Assembly: GCA_012959805.1 (NCBI GenBank)
Contig: DUCN01000098.1
Location: forward strand, 443,646-507,645
Origin: Myxococcales bacterium
GTDB lineage: Bacteria > Myxococcota_A > UBA9160 > UBA4427
Length of the DNA: 64,000 bases
Reading direction: 5' to 3'
How positions within the stretch are numbered: the first letter of the stretch is position 1; every line of letters starts with the position of its first letter. The translations under genes were made by a program, and so were the position numbers. Below the pieces are notes generated by a model. It was not told the DNA's origin. It saw nothing but the letters and a program-made list of their open reading frames with translations, and did no database searches. Positions 9,120-17,926 of this stretch are shown piece after piece.

Positions 9120-9542
9120 TCAGATTGCGTAGAAGATTCGATCGGCGGCTCGGTGAAACTGCGGCGCAGTACTTAGGCGATCACTCGGATTCGGTCGCCC
9201 GGGTTCGCGCTGGCATTTTTTTTGATAGGCCGCGACGGCACGGTTTCGACGGAAGCCGGAAGTTTCGACTCCGATTCGAGATTCTGTGCGACTCGAATCG
9301 AGTGGGTTCGGCGTTGACGTGTGGGACGGTCCCGGTGCTGTAGCGATCCCCTCTGCGAGACTGCTCGCTTCGGCGGACAGGGAGACTTTTAACCCGGCAT
9401 CATCCGGGCTCTTCGCCGGTCGACCACGGACATGATCAGCTGCCTCGCGTGTCGCGCCGGTGGGTCGCGCAACGGACTTTGCCTCGCGCACGCCTAACTC
9501 TTGTGCGATAGCGAGTAGTCTATTGATTCCTGAGACTTCCAA
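9120..9542 (-). CDS. Hypothetical protein, 140 residues
   Basis: The frame starts with TTG at 9542 behind a good ribosome site (AGGAG, 8 nt upstream), which is the main support for it being a gene. The sequence opens MEVSGINRLLAIAQELG. It has a middle segment VSLSAEASSLAEGIA that resembles, weakly, the motif seen in FlgM-like and flagellum-associated small proteins, and a basic end NRAVAAYQKKCQREPG. No flagellar gene is in the window. I cannot assign a function. Confidence 0.45.
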   Translation of the reverse strand: MEVSGINRLLAIAQELGVREAKSVARPTGATREAADHVRGRPAKSPDDAGLKVSLSAEASSLAEGIATAPGPSHTSTPNPLDSSRTESRIGVETSGFRRNRAVAAYQKKCQREPGRPNPSDRLSTAPQFHRAADRIFYAI

Positions 9543-9668
9543 GAACTATCTCCTGGGTTACGACGTCAAGCGGTCGCCCGTATAGCTTCCTATCGTCGGC
9601 CTAAGGCAAGCCTTGAACTACGCGATGAAATTCCACCGAACACTTCATGCCGGAGTGGGGCGAAGCAT

Positions 9669-10523
9669 CTAGTCGGTGCAGCTCTCGAAAAAAATATTCA
9701 GAGCTTTGACCAGAAGTACGGGCTGATCGATCAGGACGTGGTGCCCAGCGTCAGGAACTTCGATGAGCTGTCCGGTGGGAATCTGAGAAATGAAATCGCG
9801 CGCCGCTTCGATTCCAAGCAGGGGGCTGTCGGCGCCGCGCACGAGTAGGGTTGGGCAGCGAATCGTCGATAGAATAGGCCGAGGTCTCGAGGGTAGGTTG
9901 AACCACTTTGGATCAAATTTGTATCCGAAGCGACCGTCGGGTTCGGCGCGAACCGAATGCGTTGCGATATAGGATCGGATCGACTCGTCTGGATGACTGG
10001 ATTCTGGGAGGAATCGATATCGCGTGACGGCGTCTTCACGACTTCGGTAACTGCGCCGATGAGCCAGGGCGAGCCGGGCTCGTCGGCCGCCACCGGGCGG
10101 TCCCCCGCGAGCCAGATCGACAAGAGCGATGGCGCGCGTGGCCGGAAAACGACTCGAATGATCGAGCGCTACTGCGGCGCCCATTGAGTGCCCGACGAGG
10201 AAGATGTCGTCGCGTCCGAGCCAGGACAAAATCGATTCGAGATCGGTATTGAAGGCACCGACGAAGCGGTCTTCCGGGTAGCTGGAATCGCCGTGACCCC
10301 GGAAATCGAGTGCGTAAACCGGGCCATATTGGGCGAGCTCGCCCGCCATCAGATCCCACCAATGCGCATTCGCGCCGCCACCGTGTAGGAGTACGACGGG
10401 GGCACGAGTCGTTTGTTTTTCATCCCGGTCCACGTTCCAAGTCAAACAATGCAGCGCGATTCCATCGCGACTTTCGAAATCGTGGGATTCCGCTTCGCGA
10501 AGGGTTTGGGCTTCATTTTGCAC
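9669..10523 (-). CDS. Alpha/beta hydrolase
   Basis: This is a 284-residue alpha/beta-hydrolase-fold enzyme. The oxyanion-hole motif is in VVLLHGGGANAHWWD, the nucleophile serine in FLVGHSMGAAVAL, the acid probably in LLVRGADSPLLG, and the catalytic histidine in PDAGHHVLIDQP. The frame is open to 10634, but the GTG at 10523 follows a strong AAGGAAGG ribosome site by 7 nt and the extra 37 residues look non-conserved, so I place the start there. The substrate (ester, epoxide or other) is not evident. No signal peptide is seen, so it is probably cytosolic. Confidence 0.87.
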   Translation of the reverse strand: MQNEAQTLREAESHDFESRDGIALHCLTWNVDRDEKQTTRAPVVLLHGGGANAHWWDLMAGELAQYGPVYALDFRGHGDSSYPEDRFVGAFNTDLESILSWLGRDDIFLVGHSMGAAVALDHSSRFPATRAIALVDLARGGPPGGGRRARLALAHRRSYRSREDAVTRYRFLPESSHPDESIRSYIATHSVRAEPDGRFGYKFDPKWFNLPSRPRPILSTIRCPTLLVRGADSPLLGIEAARDFISQIPTGQLIEVPDAGHHVLIDQPVLLVKALNIFFESCTD

Positions 10524-10853
10524 GCTTGGCCTTCCTTGGGACCGAGCTTCACATGAAGCCGGAGGCGTCTTGTAGCGTCTGAATTTGGTGACTTCTGCGA
10601 CAAGCAAGCATACGGAATTTCTGAGTAGAACCAAATGGATGCGAGACTATCGAGAGACTTGACTCGTACTTGATTGGCGCGATCAAACATCGCTACCGAG
10701 CGCGGAGTTATGGGCAGAGAAATCCAAACGCCGTTGTCTTTCGTGCATAGGGGAATCGCAGACTCGGCGGCGGTCGATGGATGATCACGATGACGGAGAC
10801 CAATCTAAACCTTCAAGTTCGGCCACGAGAGGCCGATTAGCGTGCCTTTTGGA

Positions 10854-10881
10854 TTGACAAGAAGTGTGAAACGCATATGAT
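10854..10881 (+). promoter_or_regulatory. Strong sigma-70-type promoter for histone gene
   Basis: A perfect TTGACA (10854-10859), a 16-nt spacer and TATGAT (10876-10881) lie 116 nt before the histone-like start codon. This is the best housekeeping promoter I see in the window and suits a highly expressed chromatin protein. The remaining ~100 nt would be a 5' leader. The rest of the 10524-10997 gap holds no other recognisable element. Confidence 0.75.
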
Positions 10882-10997
10882 CGAGCCGTTCGACAGGGTT
10901 TACCTGCGAATAGTTTTATTGGGGGGCCAGTTCGACCACACCGCGACTCGATGTGAGCCGCAACTTCGGTCGACTGGCGAAACGGAGGAAGCCAAGA

Positions 10998-11216
10998 ATG
11001 GCAGCCAAAAAGAAGAAGAAGAAGGCAGCAAAGAAGAAGGGTAAGACCGGGGATCTAATCATTTCGAAGACCCGAGTGAAGAACGCAGTCAAGAAATGCA
11101 ACGTGGGCGGTGAGTTCTACGGTGCCCTCGACGCTGCCGTTCGAGAGTTGATCAAGGGCGCAGAAGGCCGCGCCACTGGCAACAAGCGCAAGACCCTGAA
11201 GGCTGTCGATCTCTAA
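10998..11216 (+). CDS. Bacterial histone-fold DNA-binding protein with lysine-rich tail
   Basis: This 72-residue basic protein starts at the ATG 10998 behind GGAGGAAG; the frame extends upstream to 10953, but the SD marks this start. Residues 1-16 are a tail made almost only of Lys, Ala and Gly. The rest, from GDLIISKTRVKNAVK to GNKRKTLKAVDL, matches the single histone-fold plan of bacterial histones such as Bdellovibrio Bd0055: helix 1 with SKxK, a long central helix (YGALDAAVRELIKGAEGR), and the RKT...D loop that pairs Arg and Asp in histone folds. It probably dimerises and coats or bends DNA in the nucleoid. It has its own promoter and terminator. The main uncertainty is fold assignment by motif only. 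Confidence 0.78.
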   Translation: MAAKKKKKKAAKKKGKTGDLIISKTRVKNAVKKCNVGGEFYGALDAAVRELIKGAEGRATGNKRKTLKAVDL

Positions 11217-11233
11217 GATCGCCTCCAGAACCA

Positions 11234-11303
11234 CGGTTGTGGCCTAGCCACAACCGGATTCCGAATAGAGAGGGCCCGCCGGATTTCGTTCCGGCGGGCC
11301 CTC
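11234..11303 (+). terminator. Double hairpin ending in a strong intrinsic terminator
   Basis: Two hairpins follow the histone gene. The first has a 9-bp stem (11234-11242 with 11248-11256). The second has a perfect 13-bp GC-rich stem (11270-11282 with 11291-11303, loop ATTTCGTT) followed by TTGTGT. The second can stop transcription from the plus strand. Its symmetric stem may also serve the convergent DUF6178 gene. Confidence 0.85.
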
Positions 11304-11382
11304 TTGTGTATTGGCCGGCGAGACGCGCGAGGCGTCGTCCGTGTGTATAGGGTACGAGCCCACCGCGTTAGGTCGAGTCCAT

Positions 11383-12588
11383 TTACGCTGCGGGTCCTTC
11401 ATCGCCGGCGTCATCATCGCCATCGTCTGGGAGTGGGATCGGCGTGGGAAGCGAAGCTTCACGGTCAAGGTTTGTGCCGACGCGAAAGAGTCGTTCGAGC
11501 GGCACGATTCGCATCGCTTGTTCGAGGGTGAGGCCGTTCTCAGCGGCGATGAATTCAAGTCCGTTGCTTGCGAGGCGTGTCGCCTTGTCGATGGCAGTCG
11601 GCAGGGATTCAGGATCTCCAAGCTCCATTCGATCGGCCACCGCGACACGATTGGCCAACGTAATCAGCGCGTGAAAGACAGAGCTTCTCTCTTTGGCATC
11701 GAGTTCGCGGGTCGCGCGAAACAAAGCGCGCTCATCTTCAGCCGCACCCGGAAGACCGCTGACCTCAATCGGTAGAGATCCGCTCTCGAAGTCCAATGTC
11801 GGCGAGTCTTTCGGCAGCTCCGCGAGCCGATCCGGTCGAAGGAAACCGTAGACACGCATGGCTTCGTCCCAAGGCGGGAATCCCAGATCTTCGAGTCGGC
11901 CGGTCCTCCAGCGAAGCGCCCATTCTTCGTTTTCTGGACCGAGCTCCTCCCGGACCGCTTGAATGACTCGAAAATAGAGCCAGTAGTCGCCCTGGAAGAG
12001 TGCGTGTAGGAGTACCAACATCGGAGCGAGATCGTCCTTCGGATCTTTCGCTACGAAATAGAACTGACCTTCAAGAGTTTGTGAGCGATCAGGCGGAGAC
12101 CAGTCCGGGTTGTCTTGTTCGCTGGGCTTGATGGAAACATCGACATGCGTACGGAGGTAGATGACGATCAATTCCGGATCGAATGATTGGGCGGCGCGAA
12201 CGACCGTTTCGTTGTCTGTTGATGTGAGTGCGGCCATCCAGTCATCGAGTCGCGCAGTGTCAAGTTGGAAGCCCCGCCAAGCATCGAGATCGAAGCACGC
12301 AACGATTTGATCTTCGGTGGCCATTGGAAGCAGCCAGTTCGCATCGGCAAGTCCAATCGATCGGCAGAGATAGCAGAATTCTGCCTCGGGAATAAGCGGG
12401 ATGACAGACTCCGGTTCGGGAAGGAGTTCGAGCATCTGTCGGCGAATTGAGAGCGGTGCGCTGCAGACGAGGTCTGCCTGGCGTTCCTGAGTGAGCGCGC
12501 CGAGTTCCCGTTCGGCAGCGCGTTTGTCGGTTCGCGCGAGCTGCAGGAGACTTCTGGCTTCGCGAGGAGAAGAGGGAGAGAGGGCCAT
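11383..12588 (-). CDS. DUF6178 family protein
   Basis: This 401-residue soluble protein has no signal peptide or membrane segment. The region AEFCYLCRSIGLADANWLLPMAT, then QIVACFDLDAWRG and LDDWMAALT, and the later segment FPPWDEAMRVYGFLRPDRL match the DUF6178 family, common in deltaproteobacterial genomes and of unknown function. The C-terminus is acidic (DDGDDDAG). The ATG at 12588 is preceded by a purine-rich GAGGAGAAGAGGGAGAG run that can serve as a ribosome site. It is transcribed towards the histone terminator and divergently from the Nudix gene. Confidence 0.8.
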   Translation of the reverse strand: MALSPSSPREARSLLQLARTDKRAAERELGALTQERQADLVCSAPLSIRRQMLELLPEPESVIPLIPEAEFCYLCRSIGLADANWLLPMATEDQIVACFDLDAWRGFQLDTARLDDWMAALTSTDNETVVRAAQSFDPELIVIYLRTHVDVSIKPSEQDNPDWSPPDRSQTLEGQFYFVAKDPKDDLAPMLVLLHALFQGDYWLYFRVIQAVREELGPENEEWALRWRTGRLEDLGFPPWDEAMRVYGFLRPDRLAELPKDSPTLDFESGSLPIEVSGLPGAAEDERALFRATRELDAKERSSVFHALITLANRVAVADRMELGDPESLPTAIDKATRLASNGLEFIAAENGLTLEQAMRIVPLERLFRVGTNLDREASLPTPIPLPDDGDDDAGDEGPAA

Positions 12589-12661
12589 TTCGGCGTCACC
12601 CTAGCCCGGATGTGGAAAAGCTGCTCTCACGATCGGCAATGTCTCGCTAAGCTCGGCAGCT

Positions 12662-13267
12662 GTGAAGATAGAGTTTGTTCGAGCGCAACTTGCCGTCAAT
12701 GAGCCGAACCAGGCCAACATGCCAAACGAGTCCCACGCAGCAGTGGCAGTCGTGTTTCGCGAGGGTTCACATTCCATCGAGGTTCTCTTGATTGAACGCG
12801 CCGAGCGCGAGGGCGATCCCTGGTCTGGGCATATGGCATTTCCCGGCGGACGGATGGAACACGTCGATGACTCGACCCGCGAGGCGGCTCAGCGTGAAAC
12901 CTTCGAGGAGGTCGGTGTTGATTTGGCGAATGCCGAGTATCTAGGCCAGCTCGACGACATCGTCGGCAATCCGAAGAGTCGACCAACTCTCGTGGTCGCG
13001 GCCCACGCCTTCTATCTCGTCGAACACCAGAACTTTGAGATCGATGCAAGCGAGGTTCAGACTGCATTCTGGTTTCCACTGGCCGACATGCTGCATGATT
13101 CCAGGTCGGTCGACTACAAGATCCCAGGACATCCGGAGATGCGATACCCAGGCATTCTCGTCGGAACTCCGGATCGCCACGTTGTTTGGGGGATGACGTA
13201 TCGCTTTCTCGAGGATCTACTCAGGGTTCTCGGTCATGCGATTCCCGGCGGTTCTCGAGATTCGTAA
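12662..13267 (+). CDS. Nudix hydrolase, CoA-pyrophosphatase type
   Basis: This 201-residue protein has a full Nudix box, GGRMEHVDDSTREAAQ-RETFEEVGVDL (GX5EX7REUXEEXGU). The upstream LLIERAEREGDPWSGHMAFPGG is the UPF0035/NudL-type motif that marks CoA diphosphatases. The likely reaction is hydrolysis of CoA or its thioesters to phosphopantetheine and 3',5'-ADP. The frame starts with GTG at 12662. An ATG at 12720 would give 181 residues and is also plausible, since neither has a clear ribosome site. Its 3' end overlaps the convergent small gene by 34 nt. Confidence 0.88.
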   Translation: MKIEFVRAQLAVNEPNQANMPNESHAAVAVVFREGSHSIEVLLIERAEREGDPWSGHMAFPGGRMEHVDDSTREAAQRETFEEVGVDLANAEYLGQLDDIVGNPKSRPTLVVAAHAFYLVEHQNFEIDASEVQTAFWFPLADMLHDSRSVDYKIPGHPEMRYPGILVGTPDRHVVWGMTYRFLEDLLRVLGHAIPGGSRDS

Positions 13268-13446
13268 CCTCGGCATTCTCTCACGGGTAGCTCGGGGTAG
13301 CGATTGAAGTCGGGTTCGGTGTCCGCGCGACCGCAGCGAAGGAACATGCTGCCGCGTTTGGATTCTTGTCTACGACAAAACAGGCAGTCGAAACACAGTC
13401 CGGCTTTCTCACGTTCGGATTTCGAATTCTCTTGCTCGGTGGGCAT
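13234..13446 (-). CDS. Small cysteine-rich conserved protein
   Basis: This 70-residue protein has four or more cysteines arranged CFDCLFC...RCGRADTEPDFNRYPELPVRECRGY, a pattern that suggests a zinc ribbon or similar metal site. I recall the spacing and the closing 'P...V..C.GY' pattern in small proteins of related genomes, so I treat it as real. ATG start at 13446. It overlaps the Nudix gene tail on the opposite strand and is divergent from the DUF815 ATPase. Function unknown. Confidence 0.65.
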   Translation of the reverse strand: MPTEQENSKSEREKAGLCFDCLFCRRQESKRGSMFLRCGRADTEPDFNRYPELPVRECRGYESREPPGIA

Positions 13447-13471
13447 CCGGACAGTCTACAATCCCTAGACC

Positions 13472-14464
13472 ATGCGAGATGAAATGTCTGAAAAGGCGCG
13501 TGACGAAGAGCGTGATGAGCAGAGTGGGAAACTGGGAATGCCGAGCGGTTTGATGGAGAAGCTGGGGCCGATCATCGAACAGGTCGATCGGCTACTTGGT
13601 CAATGGGTCGGCGGGCGTGTCGGTGCCGAACTCTTTGCGAAGTGTCATGCGTTTCGTTGGCGATCTGGCCGGGGTGTCGGGCGACTGGAGCCGATCAGGG
13701 AGGTTGCGGCATTTGACCTCGAGGATCTGATTGGGGTCGATGGCGCCTTGGAAGCGCTGGATCGGAATACTCGACAGCTGATTTCTGGATTGCCCTTCAA
13801 TGACGTGCTGCTGCATGGCGAGCGCGGGACGGGAAAGTCATCGGCCGTGCGAGGACTCCTCTCCCGTTATGCCGCCGAGGGACTCCGTATTGTCGAAGTC
13901 GATCGCAATGATCTCGCGGAGTTGCCCGAATTGTTATGCATGCTGCGCGAAGGCACTGCGTTGGCCCCGGATGCCTATTCGTTCATGGTCTTCTGCGACG
14001 ATCTTTCTTTCGGCGGTGCCGAGCTGGGCTTTCGAGAACTCAAGGCGGCTCTCGAGGGTGGAATCGAGGCCCGGCCTTCACGAGTGTGTGTGATCGCGAC
14101 CAGTAATCGGCGACATCTTCTACCGGAAACCATGGAAGAAAATCGCCAGGCCAGAGTGGATAGGGACGGGGAGCTTCATCTAGGGGAGGCGCTCGAGGAG
14201 AAACTTGCCCTCTCGGATCGCTTCGGACTTGTCCTCGGCTTCTATGCCTGCACTCAACCCATCTATCTCGAGATCGTCGACCACTGGCTGCAACAGGCTG
14301 ACTTGGCGCCGATTGATGGATCGGCTCGCGAGGCCGCCCTTCGTTTTTCCCTGGAACGGGGAGGACGCTCCGGGCGAATCGCGCGACAATTCGCGAACGA
14401 ATGGATCGGGCGGGAACGGCTGACAGGTGGCGCGAAGACGGGTCGAGAAACTTCGACTAGATGA
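13472..14464 (+). CDS. DUF815 family AAA-type ATPase
   Basis: This 330-residue P-loop ATPase has Walker A in LLHGERGTGKSSAVRGLL (about residues 112-128), Walker B in SFMVFCDDLSF, and a sensor-like CVIATSNRRHLLPE followed by the DUF815 hallmark MEENRQAR. The domain order and length fit DUF815, an AAA+ family of unknown role. The N-terminal ~40 residues are charged and low in complexity. ATG at 13472, with another at 13484. Its 3' end overlaps by 8 nt the convergent PLP enzyme gene. Confidence 0.88.
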   Translation: MRDEMSEKARDEERDEQSGKLGMPSGLMEKLGPIIEQVDRLLGQWVGGRVGAELFAKCHAFRWRSGRGVGRLEPIREVAAFDLEDLIGVDGALEALDRNTRQLISGLPFNDVLLHGERGTGKSSAVRGLLSRYAAEGLRIVEVDRNDLAELPELLCMLREGTALAPDAYSFMVFCDDLSFGGAELGFRELKAALEGGIEARPSRVCVIATSNRRHLLPETMEENRQARVDRDGELHLGEALEEKLALSDRFGLVLGFYACTQPIYLEIVDHWLQQADLAPIDGSAREAALRFSLERGGRSGRIARQFANEWIGRERLTGGAKTGRETSTR

Positions 14465-15713
14465 TGGCCAGCTCGCGTCCGACCTTGGCCAGAGCGCCCA
14501 GCGCCCGGTCGAGATGTTCGCGGTTGTGGGTGGCCATATAAGAAGTTCGGATCATCGAATGGCCGGCCGGAACGGCGGGGGTCATGACGGGATTCACGAA
14601 GACCCCTTCTTCCTGAAGTCGCATTGCCATCCGGAAGGTCGCTGCATCCTCGCCGATGAGTAGGGAGATCACCGGCGATTGGGAACCACAGGTGTCGAAT
14701 CCCATGCCCTCTAGCTCTCTCAACATGTATCGCGTGTTTTCCCAGAGTTTTTCGCGGCGTTCGGGTTCCGCTTCAAGGATGTCGAGTGCCGCTTCGACAG
14801 CCGCAACGGCACTGGGCGGAATAGCGGCGGTGAAAATCTGTGCCCGCGCGTTGTGTTTGATGTAGTCGACGACCTCAAACGAACCGGCGATGAAGCCTCC
14901 AACCGTTGCAAGCGATTTCGAAAACGTGCCCATGATCAGATCGACGTCGTCCTCGACTCCGAAATGTTCGGCGATGCCACGACCATTCTCTCCGAATACG
15001 CCAAGGCTATGGGCTTCATCAACGAAGAGCCGAGCACCATACGTAATTTTGTGTTGAACGATTTCCGGTAGTGGCGCGATATCTCCTTCCATGGAGAATA
15101 CGCCGTCGGTTACGATGAGCTTGCCCTTTTTGGGATCAGCAAGGCTCAGCTTCTTTTCGAGATCCGCCGCATCGTTATGTCGGAACTTCAATTGCTTTGC
15201 AAAGCTCATGCGAACGCCATCAAGTATCGAGGCATGATCCATGGCGTCGAGGATGGCGATATCGTGGCGTCCGAGTAGGCAGGACAAGACGCCTACGTTG
15301 ACGCCGTAACCGGTCGAGAAGACGAGTACCGCTTCGCGTTTCATGAACTCGGCGAGGCGCTCTTCGAGATGGACATGGATATCGAGGGTTCCATTCAGGA
15401 GACGCGAACCCGCACAGCCTGTTCCATATTTTTGGGTTGCCTTGATTGCGGCTTCTTTGACCTTGGGATGGCTAGTCAAGCCTAGATAGTTGTTCGATCC
15501 GAGCATCACGACTTTTTGGCCGTCCATCGTGACGACGGGATCCTGGGCAGAGCCCATCTCGCGATAGAAGAGGTAGTGGCCTGCCGCGCGCGCGTCCCTG
15601 ACTCGAGTAAATTCGCCGCACTTATCGAAGACGTCCAAGATCGTTCCTCCCGGTTGGGCCTTCGAGGGCATAGGCTCCCGATGTTCCTCCACAGGAGGAA
15701 TGATTGGACCCAT
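14457..15713 (-). CDS. Alpha-oxoamine synthase, serine palmitoyltransferase-like
   Basis: This 418-residue PLP enzyme belongs to the alpha-oxoamine synthase family (BioF, KBL, HemA, SPT). Landmarks are SNNYLGLTSHPKV, the ring-stacking MDHASILDG, the cofactor aspartate in LFVDEAHSLGVFG, and the Schiff-base lysine in MGTFSKSLATVGGFIAG. The FSKS-L-GGF context, rather than the LGKA-GG of KBL or BioF, favours serine palmitoyltransferase, which condenses serine with an acyl-CoA to start sphingolipid synthesis. No biotin or threonine genes are near, while outer-membrane lipid genes (MlaA, MlaC) follow. Substrate assignment remains tentative. ATG at 15713; another Met at residue 15. Confidence 0.85.
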   Translation of the reverse strand: MGPIIPPVEEHREPMPSKAQPGGTILDVFDKCGEFTRVRDARAAGHYLFYREMGSAQDPVVTMDGQKVVMLGSNNYLGLTSHPKVKEAAIKATQKYGTGCAGSRLLNGTLDIHVHLEERLAEFMKREAVLVFSTGYGVNVGVLSCLLGRHDIAILDAMDHASILDGVRMSFAKQLKFRHNDAADLEKKLSLADPKKGKLIVTDGVFSMEGDIAPLPEIVQHKITYGARLFVDEAHSLGVFGENGRGIAEHFGVEDDVDLIMGTFSKSLATVGGFIAGSFEVVDYIKHNARAQIFTAAIPPSAVAAVEAALDILEAEPERREKLWENTRYMLRELEGMGFDTCGSQSPVISLLIGEDAATFRMAMRLQEEGVFVNPVMTPAVPAGHSMIRTSYMATHNREHLDRALGALAKVGRELAII

Positions 15714-16011
15714 CGGTGCGTAGTTGGATTCAATGCTGATGGTTCAGCCGGCAAGTAGGCAGGCTTCGTCCGTCATGCTCAATGAGGGGGAACGGCAGAT
15801 TACCCCAACGTCACGTGGGCTGTCATGAGGTTGTTCCCCGAGAGTCTTGTTTTCGCAACACTGATGAGAAGGCATGTGAGTTCTGTTTCTGGCCGCTTAC
15901 GCCGCGATTCAGGGTCTCGGGTGTCGCCGGAATGATCATTCGGCTAGCATGTCCCGCGGGGCCCGTAATCGATCGATTCAAAACATTCTGGTGGAGTCTC
16001 AACAAGTAGAC

Positions 16012-16869
16012 ATGTCGCGAAACGAATCGAAAATACAGCCGGGTTTGATTCCGCGTTTGTTGTCTGCGGTGCTCGTCGTGGTGCTCGGATCAATCGGATT
16101 CGTCGGTCTAGCTACACCGTCCGCGGCGGAGGACGCCGCAATACTCGATCCGGGTTCGGTGGCATTCGATGACCTTCTCAGCGACGAGTGGGACGACGCT
16201 CCGACCGGCTATCCGGATCCATTCGAGGACACGAATCGGAGTGTCTTCGATTTCAATCGTGGAGTCGATAAATGGGTTCTCGATCCGGTCACGAAGGCCT
16301 ATCGCTCTGTGGTTCCGAAATCTGCCCGTGTCGCAATTTCGCGGGTCTTCATGAATCTTGGGTCCACAAAAATACTGGTCAATGATCTGCTTCAGCTCGA
16401 GTGGCTCGATGCGACGACGACCACCGCGCGACTTCTTCTGAACACGAGCATCGGCATAGGCGGCCTATTCGATGTGGCGGCCAATCTTGGCATGGAAAGC
16501 CATGAGTCAGATTTCGGCCAGACTCTCGCGCTCGCCGCAGTGCCCAGTGGGCCCTATCTCGTTCTACCCCTGTTAGGGCCGGCCACAATTCGAGACGGCC
16601 TGGGAAAGGTGGTCGACGGATTCTTTCAGCCGACGTATTACCTCATTGGACCCGCGGATCTGTTCGTCGGACCGACGGAGATCCTTCTCTACAGCGGTAG
16701 CTCGGGAATCAGTACTCGCGATCGCCATTTTCTCGAATTGAAGGCGCTTGAGGAGAGCAGCATCGATTTCTATTCGGCTCTCCGAAACGGCTACTACCAG
16801 AAGCGTATCGACGAGATCTGGGGAAACCGAGAAGAACATCGAACGTCACAAGAACCAGGCCTGGATTAG
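16012..16869 (+). CDS. mlaA: MlaA family outer-membrane lipid-asymmetry protein
   Basis: This 285-residue VacJ/MlaA family protein removes misplaced phospholipids from the outer leaflet of the outer membrane. The signature DPFEDTNRSVFDFNRGVDKWVLDPVTKAY is typical, followed by the ring-forming VNDLLQLEW, GIGGLFDVAA and the conserved GPYLVLPLLGP. The N-terminus is a Sec signal peptide (LLSAVLVVVLGSIGFVGLATPSAAED) without a lipobox cysteine, so unlike E. coli MlaA it would not be a lipoprotein. The frame opens at 15949, but the ATG at 16012 gives a normal signal peptide. It converges on a MlaC gene 31 nt downstream. The 298-nt gap upstream shows no clear element. Confidence 0.9.
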   Translation: MSRNESKIQPGLIPRLLSAVLVVVLGSIGFVGLATPSAAEDAAILDPGSVAFDDLLSDEWDDAPTGYPDPFEDTNRSVFDFNRGVDKWVLDPVTKAYRSVVPKSARVAISRVFMNLGSTKILVNDLLQLEWLDATTTTARLLLNTSIGIGGLFDVAANLGMESHESDFGQTLALAAVPSGPYLVLPLLGPATIRDGLGKVVDGFFQPTYYLIGPADLFVGPTEILLYSGSSGISTRDRHFLELKALEESSIDFYSALRNGYYQKRIDEIWGNREEHRTSQEPGLD

Positions 16870-16900
16870 AAACGCTTCGGCCATGGCCGCCCTTCTAGGG

Positions 16901-17626
16901 CTAGCCCTCGATCGAGTCCTTCGACTTTAGATCAGCAATCTTATCTTCGACGGATTGGACAAGACTCGCGAAACCGTCTCGTTTGAGGGTGCTTGAGTAT
17001 TCCGAGCGTCGAAGAGCGAGTTCACTCACAGAGCCATTGAGGAAGACATCGATCACCCGCCAGACGCCATCACGTTGGATTAGTCGATAGTTCAACTGGA
17101 CATCCTCGTCATCTGGAATCACGATTTTAGTGAGAACGACGCGGGTTCCGCTTGCCGCGTCTTCTGCTCCAGTCGTGACGAACTTCTCACCAGTGAATCC
17201 TGTAAATCGACCGGCATAATTTGCGCAGGTAAAATCCTTGAACGTTTCGACCCAGCGCGTCTTATCTTCGTCCGAGAGCTTCCGCCAATGCCGACCCACA
17301 GTCTTGCTCGCCATGAATTCAAGATCAAAGGTCTTCGACATCAGTGGCGTCAATTGATCAATACGACCCTGTATCCCAAGCTGATTTGCATGCTTCATGA
17401 TCTCGAGCAAGCCTGCATGGAACGCTTCGATCGTCTCTCCTGGTGAAGCCACTGGTGATGGCGCAGGCGACTGGGCCGATTGGTCCGTAGTCGATGCCGC
17501 CGCAACCCCCGAATTCCCTGTAGCCTCGTCTGCGCGAGCGCTGGATGCGGTCGTCGACTGAATTCCAGACGCAGTCAGGAGCAAGATGGCAATGCCAAAT
17601 AGAGGATGGGTCTTCTTGCGTGTCAT
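16901..17626 (-). CDS. mlaC: MlaC/Ttg2D family periplasmic phospholipid carrier
   Basis: This 241-residue exported protein carries phospholipid between the outer-membrane MlaA complex and the inner-membrane MlaFEDB transporter. The signal peptide (HPLFGIAILLLTASGI...ARADE) is followed by an Ala/Pro/Ser linker. The MlaC fold comes next: SKTFDLEFMASKTVGRHWRKLS, the central VETFKDFTCANYAGRFTGFTGE, and the strand RDGVWRVIDVFLNGSVSELALRRSEYSS near the end. A GTG at 17629 directly precedes the ATG at 17626; I choose the ATG. MlaFED genes are not in the window. Confidence 0.9.
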   Translation of the reverse strand: MTRKKTHPLFGIAILLLTASGIQSTTASSARADEATGNSGVAAASTTDQSAQSPAPSPVASPGETIEAFHAGLLEIMKHANQLGIQGRIDQLTPLMSKTFDLEFMASKTVGRHWRKLSDEDKTRWVETFKDFTCANYAGRFTGFTGEKFVTTGAEDAASGTRVVLTKIVIPDDEDVQLNYRLIQRDGVWRVIDVFLNGSVSELALRRSEYSSTLKRDGFASLVQSVEDKIADLKSKDSIEG

Positions 17627-17823
17627 CACGATGTCAGTTCTTCGGGACCAATGCCTTCATACCGAAAGAATTCGGAGCGGAGCCATTTCGTCACCATATT
17701 GAAGGGAGGTGCAGGGGACTGTTCCTAACCAAGTCTAGCAGCCTAGCCGCTCCCCATGGGCATCCCCCAAAGCTTTTGTGCGACAGTCGCGTCAGAAGCG
17801 CCGCAAGCGCGCACCCGGGACGC

Positions 17824-17840
17824 GATGGGAATATCCCATC
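17824..17840. promoter_or_regulatory. Inverted repeat between mlaC and the EamA gene
   Basis: GATGGGA-ATA-TCCCATC is a perfect 7-bp dyad about 90 nt before the EamA start and about 200 nt upstream of mlaC, which is divergent. It is a candidate operator, but no regulator is encoded beside it. The rest of this 300-nt gap shows nothing I can name. Confidence 0.35.
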
Positions 17841-17926
17841 TGCGACTCGGATGGTTCTAGACATTCCGGATGTGCGTACCCTCGCTGCGGCCCGAAGTTT
17901 CACCAATATCTTGATGCGAAAGGTTG

